Source: Clostridia bacterium (GTDB taxonomy: Bacteria; Bacillota; Clostridia; Oscillospirales; Acutalibacteraceae). Taken from it: 64,000 nt of DNA. The notes beneath the pieces are model-generated. The model was given only the letters and a program-made list of their open reading frames with translations, was not told the origin of the DNA and searched no databases. The first letter of the stretch is position 1. Each line of letters starts with the position of its first letter. The position numbers and the translations under genes are program-made. This document shows positions 1 through 8,247 of the stretch, piece by piece. The DNA lies in NCBI GenBank assembly GCA_017399175.1, contig JAFQEE010000072.1, positions 40,230-104,229 on the forward strand, given 5' to 3'.

Positions 1-1497
1 TTTATCCGTTTTTCTGCAGGTGAGTTTGATAAATCAACAAATATCGAAGAATTAGGCAGTTGGAAAGACACAATCGGTCCGCTTGAAGCAAGAAAACAGT
101 CCTTTGTCCATACAAGCAAAAATGTTTTTTCAGTAAATTCAAATTTAATGGGACTTTATGAATATCTTCTTTTGTGTCAGGACCTTGATTGCCTTGCAAT
201 TCCCGTAATTAACTGTGGTATTGTTACGGAGAATGTGTCTGATTATGAAAAGGAAAAAGGAAAATATAAAAATGGCTCTGTAACAGAGGAGGATTGGCAG
301 AATTACCTTGACGGTATTTCATATCGTCCTGAAACAGAAGAATTTGAGAATTATGTTCAGGATATTCTCGATTTAATTGAATATGCCAACGGTGACGAGT
401 CCACAGTCTGGGGTGCAAAACGAGTAGAAGACGGTCACAAGGACAGTTTTAATCTTAAGTATATCGCAATCGGCAACAGCAGTTATGATGAACTTTATTG
501 GCGTAACTTTGATGTGATTTATAACAGAATTCAGGAAAAATACCCTGAAATCAAAGTTATCACATACATTGACGGAGATACAAGCCCTGAAAAGGCAGAA
601 GAAATTCGACTTAACGCGAACGGACTTTATAATAATTTGATTGTTGAGGAAAATGCTTGTGTCAAAGGCGGAAAACTTTTCAATAAAGTTAAGAACTTCG
701 ATGATTATGAACGCAGTGGAGTTCAAGTCGCAGTAAGTTCATATTCAGTAAACACAACTGTTGGTGATACACTTACCAAGAATAATATCTGGTCTGCGAT
801 TGAAAATGCAGCATTTTTGATAGGTCTTGAAAAGAATTCCGACCTTGTGAAAATGGCTTCCTACGAAACACCACTTGCGAAAATTAACGCACAGTCAAAG
901 GATACAAGCCTTATCTGGTTTAATTCACAAGGAACAACTATGACACCAGATTATTATATGCAGATGCTTTTTGCAAATAATGTGGGAACAAACTATGTTT
1001 CTATGGAAGATGAATTTGATGTGGAAGGTGTTTATCGTTCAGTAACCGTTGATACAACTGAAAAAGTCATTTTCGTAAAGCTTGTAAACAGCACAAAAAC
1101 ACCATATAAAATCAATATCAATGTTGACGGTTTCAAAAATGTCAATAATCCGTCAGCACAGTATATGAGCGAGAATTTTAAGTCGGCTTGCAACGAACCG
1201 AACGAGGATTTACACGTTGCACCGGTACAGACAGAACTTACGGTCAAGGATAATACAATCCCTTATGATTTAGGCAGTTATTCCGTAAATGTTATAAGAA
1301 TTCCGTATGACACAAATGACGGTACAAATCTTTTTGAACTTCCAAAAACAGATTTAATCGTTCCTTTTATTCCGTCGTTTGTCGGTGTTGTAATTTCCTG
1401 TGTCCTTGTTGTGTCTGTATTAGGTACAGGTGCAGTAATTCTTCTTGTAAGATTAAAACATCACAAAAAAATTAAAGATAAACAAAAGAATAAGTAA
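1..1497 (+). CDS. GH51-like (alpha-L-arabinofuranosidase fold) membrane-anchored protein, catalytically dead, 5' partial
   Basis: The reading frame is open from base 1, so the gene begins upstream of the window; 498 residues are visible. Family landmarks of GH51 are clear: WKDTIGP near residue 25, YEYLLLCQDL, ILDLIEYANG, WGAKR, FNLKYIAIGN, then a region with GLEKNSDLVKMASY and LIWFNSQGTTMTPDYY, and a C-terminal beta domain. Both catalytic glutamates are replaced. The acid/base position (family IGNE) reads IGNS, with Ser codon AGC at 478-480; the nucleophile position (family GEYA) reads SSYS, with Ser codon TCA at 739-741. After residue 450 there is one transmembrane helix followed by a Lys/His-rich tail, so the protein is anchored by its C-terminus with the GH domain probably outside. 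Fold assignment is from motifs; a binding, sensing or scaffold role is inference. The first ATG at 148 is internal and not the start. Confidence 0.85.
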   Translation, partial: FIRFSAGEFDKSTNIEELGSWKDTIGPLEARKQSFVHTSKNVFSVNSNLMGLYEYLLLCQDLDCLAIPVINCGIVTENVSDYEKEKGKYKNGSVTEEDWQNYLDGISYRPETEEFENYVQDILDLIEYANGDESTVWGAKRVEDGHKDSFNLKYIAIGNSSYDELYWRNFDVIYNRIQEKYPEIKVITYIDGDTSPEKAEEIRLNANGLYNNLIVEENACVKGGKLFNKVKNFDDYERSGVQVAVSSYSVNTTVGDTLTKNNIWSAIENAAFLIGLEKNSDLVKMASYETPLAKINAQSKDTSLIWFNSQGTTMTPDYYMQMLFANNVGTNYVSMEDEFDVEGVYRSVTVDTTEKVIFVKLVNSTKTPYKININVDGFKNVNNPSAQYMSENFKSACNEPNEDLHVAPVQTELTVKDNTIPYDLGSYSVNVIRIPYDTNDGTNLFELPKTDLIVPFIPSFVGVVISCVLVVSVLGTGAVILLVRLKHHKKIKDKQKNK

Positions 1498-1518
1498 AAC
1501 AAAGATGATTAAGATGTC

Positions 1519-1642
1519 GCCTCCCTCTGACGAGGGAGGTGGCATTTTCGTAAGAAAATGACGGAGGGAGAGATAGGCTTAACTGCTCACTAAATCTCTC
1601 CCTCAGTCAACTTCGTTGACAGCTCCCTCGTCAGAGGGAGCC
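1519..1642. repeat. Palindromic intergenic element, copy 1
   Basis: About 124 bp without an ORF. It opens with CTCCCTCTGACGAGGGAGG and closes with the near reverse complement CTCCCTCGTCAGAGGGAGCC. Each arm holds a smaller hairpin (CATTTTCGTAAGAAAATG on the left, GTCAACGAAGTTGAC on the right). The same family recurs at 5447, 10715, 23658, 30918, 45627 and 55722, with single-arm remnants at 40951 and 43252. It lies between the GH51-like gene and the GntR promoter and could also end transcription of the former. Confidence 0.9.
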
Positions 1643-1674
1643 TTTGTATTTTAAAATAATTTCCCAAAAAACTG

Positions 1675-1741
1675 TTGACAAAATGAAAATTATACTGTAT
1701 TATCAAACTGTACTAATTGAAATAGCACGGTTAGTACAGTT
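1675..1741 (+). promoter_or_regulatory. Promoter and YtrA-type operator of the GntR-ABC operon
   Basis: The -35 box TTGACA lies at 1675-1680 and the -10 box TATTAT at 1698-1703 with a 17-bp spacer. Immediately downstream is a perfect 11-bp inverted repeat, AACTGTACTAA at 1706-1716 and TTAGTACAGTT at 1731-1741, separated by 14 bp. It covers the expected transcription start, ahead of a strong ribosome site (AGGAGGTG) and the GTG start at 1761. Position and symmetry fit an operator for the GntR regulator encoded first in the operon, so autorepression is inferred. Confidence 0.85.
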
Positions 1742-1760
1742 GAACAGGAGGTGATACACC

Positions 1761-2135
1761 GTGAATATTTTTCTTGATTATCATTCCAGAACCCCGATTT
1801 ATGAGCAGATTAAGGAGCAAATTGTTCTTGATATCAGCAGGGGAGTGCTGAAAAAAGACGACCAGCTACCGTCTTTAAGACAACTCTCAGCGCAACTGGG
1901 CTTAAATATCAACACCGTCAAGCGCGCGTTGTCGGAGTTGGAGGCTCAGGGAGTTATCTATACAATCGCAGGAAAAGGTGTATTCGTAAGCGGTGACACA
2001 GAATCTCAGAACATCTTCCTTCAGCAGTCTTTAGATGCAGTAAGGACTTCTCTGATTAATGCCAAGGCTATGGGTGCTGACAGAGAACAGCTTGAAGGAC
2101 TTCTCAATGAAATTTTCAAAGGAGATGAAGACTGA
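1761..2135 (+). CDS. GntR family transcriptional regulator, YtrA subfamily
   Basis: A 124-residue protein with a GntR winged helix-turn-helix at about residues 8-75 (PIYEQIKEQIVLDI, LPSLRQLSAQLGLNINTVKRAL, ending in GKGVFVSG) and a short helical C-terminal tail of about 45 residues. This short form without a large effector domain is typical of the YtrA subfamily, which controls adjacent ABC transporter genes. The start is GTG, supported by AGGAGGTG at 1746-1753. The stop at 2133-2135 lies one base before the ATPase start, so translation is coupled. It most likely represses its own operon through the inverted repeat at 1706-1741. The inducing signal cannot be read from the sequence; known family members respond to cell-envelope stress or antibiotics. 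Confidence 0.93.
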   Translation: MNIFLDYHSRTPIYEQIKEQIVLDISRGVLKKDDQLPSLRQLSAQLGLNINTVKRALSELEAQGVIYTIAGKGVFVSGDTESQNIFLQQSLDAVRTSLINAKAMGADREQLEGLLNEIFKGDED

Positions 2136-2136
2136 A

Positions 2137-3036
2137 ATGATTGAATTTGTAAATGTTACGAAAAAATTCGGTGATTTTACAGCAGTTGAAGATATATCGT
2201 TTAAAGTTGAACCATCATCAATTTATGGTCTTATCGGCTATAACGGTGCAGGTAAAACAACACTTTTAAAAACAGCAGCAGGAATATATAGGGCAGAGGG
2301 TGGTAAAGTCCTTCTTGACGGTGAGAACACTTATGACAACGACAATAAGCGTAGAGATTTGTTCTATATTCCCGATGACCTTTATTTCCCAATGAACGCA
2401 AATGTAATGTCAATGGCAAAGTTTTATGCCGATTATCATCCTGATTTCAGTTTCAAGACACTTGAAAAACTGTTAGAGGTTTACGGTCTTGACGGCAAAA
2501 AGAAAATCAGAGGTTTCTCAAAGGGTATGCAACGACAGGCTGAAATTATTTTAGCACTTGCATCTCGTCCTAAATATCTTTTGCTTGACGAAACATTTGA
2601 CGGACTTGACCCACAGAAAAAAGAGATTACAAAGAAGCTTTTTATAGAATATATGGCAGAGACAGAGGCTTCTCTCATTATTTCATCACACAATTTGTCC
2701 GAGCTTTCTGACCTTTGTGACAATGTGGGACTCATAAACGGTAAAAAACTTACAATGGACTGCTCGGTTTATGACATTTCACAGAATTACAGCAAATTCA
2801 GACTTATTTTTGACCGTCAGATTACTGAAAATGACTTTAAGGATATTCAGTATAAGTCACTTGAAATTGACGGCAGAGTTGCAATGATTATTTTCGAGAA
2901 AAATGCCGACGAGCAAAGACATAAGCTTAATGCACTTCTTCCTATGGCTATTGATGAATACAGACTTACAATGGAAGAAGTATTCTTAAACGAAATGGAG
3001 GAAAAGAAATATGACATCACAAAAATCTTTGAATAA
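2137..3036 (+). CDS. ABC transporter ATP-binding protein (YtrB-like)
   Basis: A 299-residue nucleotide-binding subunit. Walker A is GYNGAGKTT at residues 34-42, the signature is FSKGMQRQ (a divergent form common in YtrB/bacitracin-type exporters), and Walker B is LLLDETFDGLDP followed by the H-loop ISSHNLSEL. The start chosen is ATG 2137, preceded by AAAGGAGATG at 2118-2127; the open frame extends further upstream, but that part lies inside the GntR gene. Its 3' end overlaps the permease start by 26 bp, so the two proteins are made together. It energises the membrane subunit encoded next. Substrate unknown. Confidence 0.94.
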   Translation: MIEFVNVTKKFGDFTAVEDISFKVEPSSIYGLIGYNGAGKTTLLKTAAGIYRAEGGKVLLDGENTYDNDNKRRDLFYIPDDLYFPMNANVMSMAKFYADYHPDFSFKTLEKLLEVYGLDGKKKIRGFSKGMQRQAEIILALASRPKYLLLDETFDGLDPQKKEITKKLFIEYMAETEASLIISSHNLSELSDLCDNVGLINGKKLTMDCSVYDISQNYSKFRLIFDRQITENDFKDIQYKSLEIDGRVAMIIFEKNADEQRHKLNALLPMAIDEYRLTMEEVFLNEMEEKKYDITKIFE

Positions 3037-5431
3037 TGTGAACAGAAACGACTTTGTTCGTAGCTTAAAGGAATCACTTCTTTTCCCTGTAATCGCGTTT
3101 ATTGTACTGTTTTTCACTATGACAGCACCTGTAATCTCTTATGTTACAAGCGAAGATTTTCTTATGCAGACAGTTCATAACGAAATATCAGTATTTTTAA
3201 CAGATACTTCATCATTTTACTATATGTTTGCTGAAATTGTACCGGCGGGTATGGTTGCATGCGGTATGCTCACAGCAGCAAAATCATTTTATTACCTTGT
3301 ATCAAAGAAACAGGTAAATGTATTCTTAAGCCTTGGTGTAAAGCGAAATACAATGCTTAAAAACAGAATTTTGTCAGCAGTTATAACACTCTTTACAGCA
3401 GTATTTGTACCAATGGTTATAATCTATATTACCAACATTGTAAACTTTGGTATGTCAGCACACCTTACAAGGGTTTTCCTGTATGTAACCTTAATGCTCT
3501 TCGTGTGCGGACTTACAGGCTTTGCCCTCGCATCAATGATGTTTATGGTATCAGGCAACATTTTTGAGGCAGCATTCTCTACGATTGCACTTTCACTTAC
3601 TCCGTTTTTAGCATTTGAGATGATTGACGGCTTGTCACACGGTTGGCTTAAGGGTTATATATACACAGCAAAGTTTACAAGATTGGTAGACTCATTTAAC
3701 CCTTGGACAATGGCAACAAATCTTCAGAATGATTATACAGGTGAAGATGAAGGTTTTGTTAACGTAACAAAACTTTTAAGACCTTTAATTGGTTCAGGTG
3801 CAGAGAACTATAAAATTCCTGAACACTTCAATGTGGATATGGGCTTTTTTCTTCCTGTTATTTGTTGGCTTGTGGTGGCACTTGTTGTAATCGGTGCAAC
3901 ATTCTATCTTTATAACAGAAGAAAAGCGGAACACGCAAATTCTCTCGGTAAATTTTCTGTTTCAAGAGCAGTAATCGGCACAGCCGCATTCGTTCTTGTA
4001 GCGTGGTTCCTTGTAAGTGCGTTAAGTGGTAGTTGCAATCTTTTCCTTTTGTTCCTTGCAATAGTAGTTGCTTCATTTATTGCTTATGCTGTGGTACAGC
4101 TTGTGCTTGTAAGAAAGTTCAAAACAGCATTCAAGTCATTCAAGTGGTACGGTGTGTTGGTTGCAGTTACAGCACTTTGTCTAATTACAATCGGCACAGG
4201 TATTTTCGGAACATACAATAAAATTCCTGACATCAAAGAAGTAAAAAGTGTTTCTGTTTCAACAAATGAGCTTGAAGCATTCCCACATTATATTAACACT
4301 TATGATAATTCGGAGAATTTTGTTGAAAGCTCAACAGAAGAAAACAAAAAAATGGTGCTTGAGTTATTTGAACTCCTTAAAAACGAAAAAACGGTTTATA
4401 ACGGTGAATGGGCAGGGGAAGCAACACTTGCAATTCGTGATAACGATGGTAAACTTAAATACAGAAGATTTGCAATGTATCGTGAAGAAACATACAGAAA
4501 ATATCTTGAGCTCGTTTACGGTTCTGATTTTATTGATGCAATTTTCAAAAATTACCTTATTGACGATATTCCTGATGACCCGACAAATGACTCATCAGGC
4601 TACTTTAAAAAGTACTTCTGGCAATACTCCGACAGCGATATGCTCTTAAAGGCTGATGCTCCGTTTGTTGCTATTGAGGATGTTGACGGTCTCGGCGAAG
4701 CACTTTACAAGGACCTTTCAGCTATGAGTGTTGAACAGCTTCTTAAAAACAATGAAAAACCTGTTTGTATTCTTGCCAGCGGATATGAAGGAATGGACTT
4801 CTTAGGTGAGGTTCCTATGCTGACAGAAAGTAAGATTTATCCGATTGATAAAGAAGGAAATATTCTTTACGATAAGGATTACAAGGAAGAAACAGCATTC
4901 ATTCCTGCAGAATACGGTTTGTTACATGAGTATATTCCTGTTTATAAGAATATGACAAATACTCTTGAATTCCTTAAAACAAACGACTGTATAACTGACG
5001 AAAAGCAGTTGACAATCAAGGAGGTTCTTTATACAGATTCATTTATTAACCATAATTTGGCTTCTTACAAATTTGTCGAATTGAATGCAGACAAGAATGA
5101 GAGAACGGCACATTCTTACACTCTTCATTACCCTGCAGTTGAAACTAAAACATTTGAACAGCTAGCATACGGTTTATATCATAATCAAGAGATCGGATAT
5201 TTTATTGATGAAACAATGACAGAATATGAGCTCTTAAAGAAAGTTTATAAGGATATCGGTCATCCACTTAAATCTGTAACTGACACAGAAAAAGCACAGG
5301 AGATTTTCGATAACACAGTTTCACGATATATGTATTTAGGTGACCAAGGCAGATTTGTTTATGTAGTCTACGAAGAAGGCCCAATCGTCTGTTACTACCT
5401 CCCCGAAGCAAATATGAATATTCTTAAATAA
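3011..5431 (+). CDS. ABC transporter permease with large C-terminal extracytoplasmic domain
   Basis: An 806-residue membrane protein. The N-terminal half (to about residue 420) has around eight hydrophobic segments including FPVIAFIVLFFTMTAP, a substrate-free ABC-2-like topology. The second half (about 425-806) is a soluble acidic domain without cysteines or recognisable catalytic motifs, starting after the segment at about 395-415 that ends GTGIFGTYNKIP. This layout resembles permeases of clostridial YtrA-controlled operons that carry an uncharacterised C-terminal domain (possibly the one called DUF6449; recalled, not searched). The ribosome site GGAGG sits just before ATG 3011, inside the ATPase gene. 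It forms the membrane part of the transporter with the preceding ATPase. The large outer domain may recognise a substrate or envelope stressor; that is inference. Confidence 0.82.
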   Translation: MTSQKSLNNVNRNDFVRSLKESLLFPVIAFIVLFFTMTAPVISYVTSEDFLMQTVHNEISVFLTDTSSFYYMFAEIVPAGMVACGMLTAAKSFYYLVSKKQVNVFLSLGVKRNTMLKNRILSAVITLFTAVFVPMVIIYITNIVNFGMSAHLTRVFLYVTLMLFVCGLTGFALASMMFMVSGNIFEAAFSTIALSLTPFLAFEMIDGLSHGWLKGYIYTAKFTRLVDSFNPWTMATNLQNDYTGEDEGFVNVTKLLRPLIGSGAENYKIPEHFNVDMGFFLPVICWLVVALVVIGATFYLYNRRKAEHANSLGKFSVSRAVIGTAAFVLVAWFLVSALSGSCNLFLLFLAIVVASFIAYAVVQLVLVRKFKTAFKSFKWYGVLVAVTALCLITIGTGIFGTYNKIPDIKEVKSVSVSTNELEAFPHYINTYDNSENFVESSTEENKKMVLELFELLKNEKTVYNGEWAGEATLAIRDNDGKLKYRRFAMYREETYRKYLELVYGSDFIDAIFKNYLIDDIPDDPTNDSSGYFKKYFWQYSDSDMLLKADAPFVAIEDVDGLGEALYKDLSAMSVEQLLKNNEKPVCILASGYEGMDFLGEVPMLTESKIYPIDKEGNILYDKDYKEETAFIPAEYGLLHEYIPVYKNMTNTLEFLKTNDCITDEKQLTIKEVLYTDSFINHNLASYKFVELNADKNERTAHSYTLHYPAVETKTFEQLAYGLYHNQEIGYFIDETMTEYELLKKVYKDIGHPLKSVTDTEKAQEIFDNTVSRYMYLGDQGRFVYVVYEEGPIVCYYLPEANMNILK

Positions 5432-5446
5432 ACCGAATGAATAAAT

Positions 5447-5569
5447 GGCTCCCTCTGACGAGGGAGCTGTCAACGAAGTTGACTGAGGGAGAGATTTAGT
5501 GAACAGAAAAACTATCTCTCCCTCAGTCTTTGCCTTACGGCAAATCCACCTCCCTCGTCAGAGGGAGGC
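5447..5569. repeat. Palindromic intergenic element, copy 2
   Basis: About 123 bp, inverted relative to copy 1: it opens with GGCTCCCTCTGACGAGGGAG, has the hairpin GTCAACGAAGTTGAC on the left arm and GCCTTACGGC on the right, and closes with CTCCCTCGTCAGAGGGAGGC. It sits between two convergent operons (ABC permease and gatB). Confidence 0.9.
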
Positions 5570-5600
5570 ATTTTGCGTTTTGCACTTTGCATTTTGCACT
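5570..5600. repeat. Heptamer array (TTTGCAC/TTTGCAT type)
   Basis: A short run of degenerate seven-base units of the type TTTGCAC / TTTGCAT directly follows the palindromic element. Related runs occur at 41003-41036, 55417-55436, 55668-55697 and 55889-55921, always beside the palindromic elements or their remnants. No coding potential. Confidence 0.7.
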
Positions 5601-5601
5601 A

Positions 5602-5629
5602 AAAAATCCTCCCGATTGGGAGGATTTTT
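5602..5629 (-). terminator. Rho-independent terminator of the aspS-gatA-gatB operon
   Basis: Inverted repeat AAAAATCCTCC / GGAGGATTTTT with a six-base loop, lying three bases past the gatB stop. The A and T tracts flank it on both strands, so it could also stop transcripts arriving from the ABC operon. Confidence 0.88.
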
Positions 5630-5631
5630 CT

Positions 5632-7053
5632 TTATGCTTTAAGTTTCTTTTCAAGAAGTTCCTTGATTACTGCAGGGTCGCCTGCACCGCGAAGTTCTTT
5701 CATACAAGCACCGAAGATTGACATAAGAGCCTTTTCTTTACCACTCTTATAGTCAGCAACTGCTTTTTCGTTCTGGGCAATTACTTTATCGATTACGCTG
5801 TCGATTGCTGAAGAATCAAATTTCTTATCAAGTCCCTGTTCTTTTACGAATGTTACAGGGTCAGCATTATCTTCAACAACTGCTATAAGAACTTTCTTAC
5901 CTGCGTTTCTGTTGATTTCACCGCTGTCAACCATCTTGATGATAGTAGCAAATGTTTCAGCAGTCATTGTAAGGTCATTGAGAGTCTTACCGTCTTTACG
6001 AAGAACACCTGCACAGTCAGTAAGAATCCAAGTTGCAGTATCCTTTGGATTACAACCCATAGCGATAATATCGTCAAGCATTTTTGCAATCTTGTGGTTA
6101 GAAATAAGCATATCGATTTCTTTTTCAGAAATGCCGTATTCACGATACTGTTCAGCCTTTTCGTCAACTGCAACCGGCTTGTTTGCCTTGATTTTCTCAA
6201 GCCAAGCATCGTCAATGATAATAGGCATAAGGTTTGCATCAGGGAAATAACGGTAATCTGCTTCAGTTTCCTTATTTCTCATTGCAAATGTTTTACCGCT
6301 TACATCATCAAATCTTCTTGTTTCCTGAACAAGTTCTTCAATTTCATATTCAAGTGCATCCATATGACGCTGTGATTCATACTTGATTGCTCTTTCAATA
6401 GCTTCAAATGATGCCATATTCTTGATTTCAGTACGAACACCGAATTCAGTACTACCAACAGGACGAACAGAAATGTTAACGTCGCAACGCATAGCACCTT
6501 CTTCACATTCTGAAATACCGCTTGAACGGAACATTGATTTAAGTTTATTAAGGTATGTTACAACTTCTTCCGCACTACGGAAATCAGGCTGTGTAACGAT
6601 TTCGATAAGCGGAACACTTGTACGGTTAAAGTCAACGAATGATGAATTACCGCTGTGTACAAGCTTACCGGCATCTTCTTCCATATGAATCTGCTTGATT
6701 CTGATATCTCTTGTGCCTTCACTTGTTTTGAGTGTTACGCAACCGTCAGTACAGATTGGATGATTAATCTGTGTAATCTGGTATGCACAAGGCAAATCGG
6801 GATAATAATAGTTTTTCTTATCAAATGTTGTGTATCGGTTGATGTTACAGTTGAGCATAAGACCTGCAGTAACTGCAAGTTCAACAACTCGTTTGTTCAT
6901 AACAGGCAACATACCCGGCATACCTGAACAAGCAGGACAAACGCAATCGTTAGGCTCATTTGCAGCACTATGACCGCCACATGAACAGAAAATCTTTGAT
7001 TCGGTGCTTAACTCAACGTGAGTTTCAAGGCCCATGACAAGTTCGTATTTCAT
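5632..7053 (-). CDS. gatB: Asp-tRNA(Asn)/Glu-tRNA(Gln) amidotransferase subunit B
   Basis: A 473-residue GatB, the usual family length. It begins MKYELVMGLETHVEL, has the zinc-site cysteines (FCSCGG and CVCPACSGMPG), the GatB landmarks MEEDAGKLVH, DFNRTSVPLIEIVT and MRCDVNISVR, and a C-terminal YqeY-like tail ending in a Lys-rich helix. GatB holds the kinase-type site that activates the mischarged tRNA carboxylate before amidation. The start is set at 7053, with AGGAGG just upstream and one base between it and the gatA stop; the frame is open a further 11 codons upstream inside gatA. It is the last gene of the T-box-controlled operon. Confidence 0.97.
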   Translation of the reverse strand: MKYELVMGLETHVELSTESKIFCSCGGHSAANEPNDCVCPACSGMPGMLPVMNKRVVELAVTAGLMLNCNINRYTTFDKKNYYYPDLPCAYQITQINHPICTDGCVTLKTSEGTRDIRIKQIHMEEDAGKLVHSGNSSFVDFNRTSVPLIEIVTQPDFRSAEEVVTYLNKLKSMFRSSGISECEEGAMRCDVNISVRPVGSTEFGVRTEIKNMASFEAIERAIKYESQRHMDALEYEIEELVQETRRFDDVSGKTFAMRNKETEADYRYFPDANLMPIIIDDAWLEKIKANKPVAVDEKAEQYREYGISEKEIDMLISNHKIAKMLDDIIAMGCNPKDTATWILTDCAGVLRKDGKTLNDLTMTAETFATIIKMVDSGEINRNAGKKVLIAVVEDNADPVTFVKEQGLDKKFDSSAIDSVIDKVIAQNEKAVADYKSGKEKALMSIFGACMKELRGAGDPAVIKELLEKKLKA

Positions 7054-7054
7054 A

Positions 7055-8236
7055 TTATTTGTCCTCCTTTTCAACGCTGTGAGCAAGACTTAAAAGTGTG
7101 CTTTCAGAGAAATGGTTACCCATAAGCTGAACACCGTTTGTAACGATAGCAGGAATGCCGATAAGGTTTGGTACTGCTGTGAACACGCTTTCTTCAAACA
7201 CCTTGCCGAATGCATCTTTAATGTCGTATGCTTCGTACTCTGATTTACTGCAAACAGGAGTTAAAATTGCATCGAATTCCTGGAATGCTTTCTGGAGTCC
7301 TTCTGCAACTACGCGACGAATACGAAGTGATTTGTCAAAGCAGTCTTTATAACGGTGCTTTGAAAGAACATCTGAACCGTAAAGGATAACTGCTTTTGTA
7401 AGGAAGTTAAAGCCCTCTGTTCTTGTGTTTACATATAATTCGTCAATGTTTTTGTATTCCTTTGCACGGTGACCAAATTTAACACCGTCATAACGGGAAA
7501 CGTTGTTACAGGTTTCAGCACACATAAGAATCTGCCATGCTGTGTTTGCGATTTCAACCATATCACAGCTGATTTCTGTAACTTCAACACCATTTGCGCG
7601 AAGGCTGTCTGCAAATGCCATAACTTTTGCCTTTGTTTCGTCGTCTGCCTTATCAAGCAAGTATTTGTTAAGAGCAACTTTCTTGCCTTTTACATCAGTA
7701 ATCCCGTAGTCATATGTTTCATTTTTAAGACTTGTACCGTCTTTATCATCGTGTCCTGCGATAACACCCATAATTTCAGCAACTTTTTCTGCATCCTTTG
7801 CGTAAACACCAATCTGTTCGCCTGATGCAGCACAAGAAATTACACCGTAACGGGAAACTGTACCGTAAGTTGGTTTTAAGAAATCAACACCTGCGAGTGT
7901 TGCTGCACGTCTTGTTGAACCATTCATATCAACGCCAAGTGCTGCCTCAACATCACCGTTTTTAACGAGAGTTGCTGCTGAACCTTGGAGTTTTTCTTCC
8001 TGTGGTGCATAGTATGAAAATTCACCAACAAGGTCAAGACCGAATTCACCAACATTTGTTTTTCCTGCTACTGTGTAGCCTTTTTCTTCAAGACGAGTAA
8101 CTGCTTCAGCGCTGAAAAGCGGCTTGAAACCATCTAAAATGCGAGAACCAGCAGTTGTAACAACATCTTTTACTAGGATTGTATCATCAACTGCGATATT
8201 TCCTTTTGGGGAAACTTTTGTTGCATAATATTTCAT
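7055..8236 (-). CDS. gatA: GatA-like amidase subunit, shortened and with altered amidase signature
   Basis: A 393-residue protein, against about 485 for usual GatA. It starts (ATG 8236, GAGGTG upstream) close to where the catalytic-lysine strand begins, so roughly 60-75 N-terminal residues of the family are absent. Kept are the lysine (ILVKDV near residue 23), GKTNVGEF, a nucleophile-like serine in NGSTRRAA (about 106), FLKPTYGTVSRYG, and the C-terminal ILTPVCS and NLIGIPAI. The Gly/Ser-rich signature (family GGSSGGSAAA) reads KLQGSAAT after a deletion of about ten residues, so the cis-serine of the Ser-cisSer-Lys triad has no clear counterpart. Context (between aspS-gatC and gatB) says it is the GatCAB A subunit that releases ammonia from glutamine. 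Whether it still hydrolyses glutamine is open. Confidence 0.85.
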   Translation of the reverse strand: MKYYATKVSPKGNIAVDDTILVKDVVTTAGSRILDGFKPLFSAEAVTRLEEKGYTVAGKTNVGEFGLDLVGEFSYYAPQEEKLQGSAATLVKNGDVEAALGVDMNGSTRRAATLAGVDFLKPTYGTVSRYGVISCAASGEQIGVYAKDAEKVAEIMGVIAGHDDKDGTSLKNETYDYGITDVKGKKVALNKYLLDKADDETKAKVMAFADSLRANGVEVTEISCDMVEIANTAWQILMCAETCNNVSRYDGVKFGHRAKEYKNIDELYVNTRTEGFNFLTKAVILYGSDVLSKHRYKDCFDKSLRIRRVVAEGLQKAFQEFDAILTPVCSKSEYEAYDIKDAFGKVFEESVFTAVPNLIGIPAIVTNGVQLMGNHFSESTLLSLAHSVEKEDK

Positions 8237-8247
8237 TACTATTCACC

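Noticed and set aside
1-1497. Sequencing error as the reason for the missing GH51 glutamates
   Set aside because: Each change to serine needs two or more base differences from GAA/GAG, occurs at both sites, and the frame is otherwise intact.
1519-1642. CRISPR or riboswitch reading of the CTCCCTC...GAGGGAG repeats
   Set aside because: Copies are scattered, not arrayed with equal spacers; they are palindromic elements in many unrelated gaps with no fixed relation to gene starts.
2059-2136. A longer start for the ABC ATPase
   Set aside because: It overlaps the GntR coding region in another frame; ATG 2137 has AAAGGAGATG and begins at the family's first strand.
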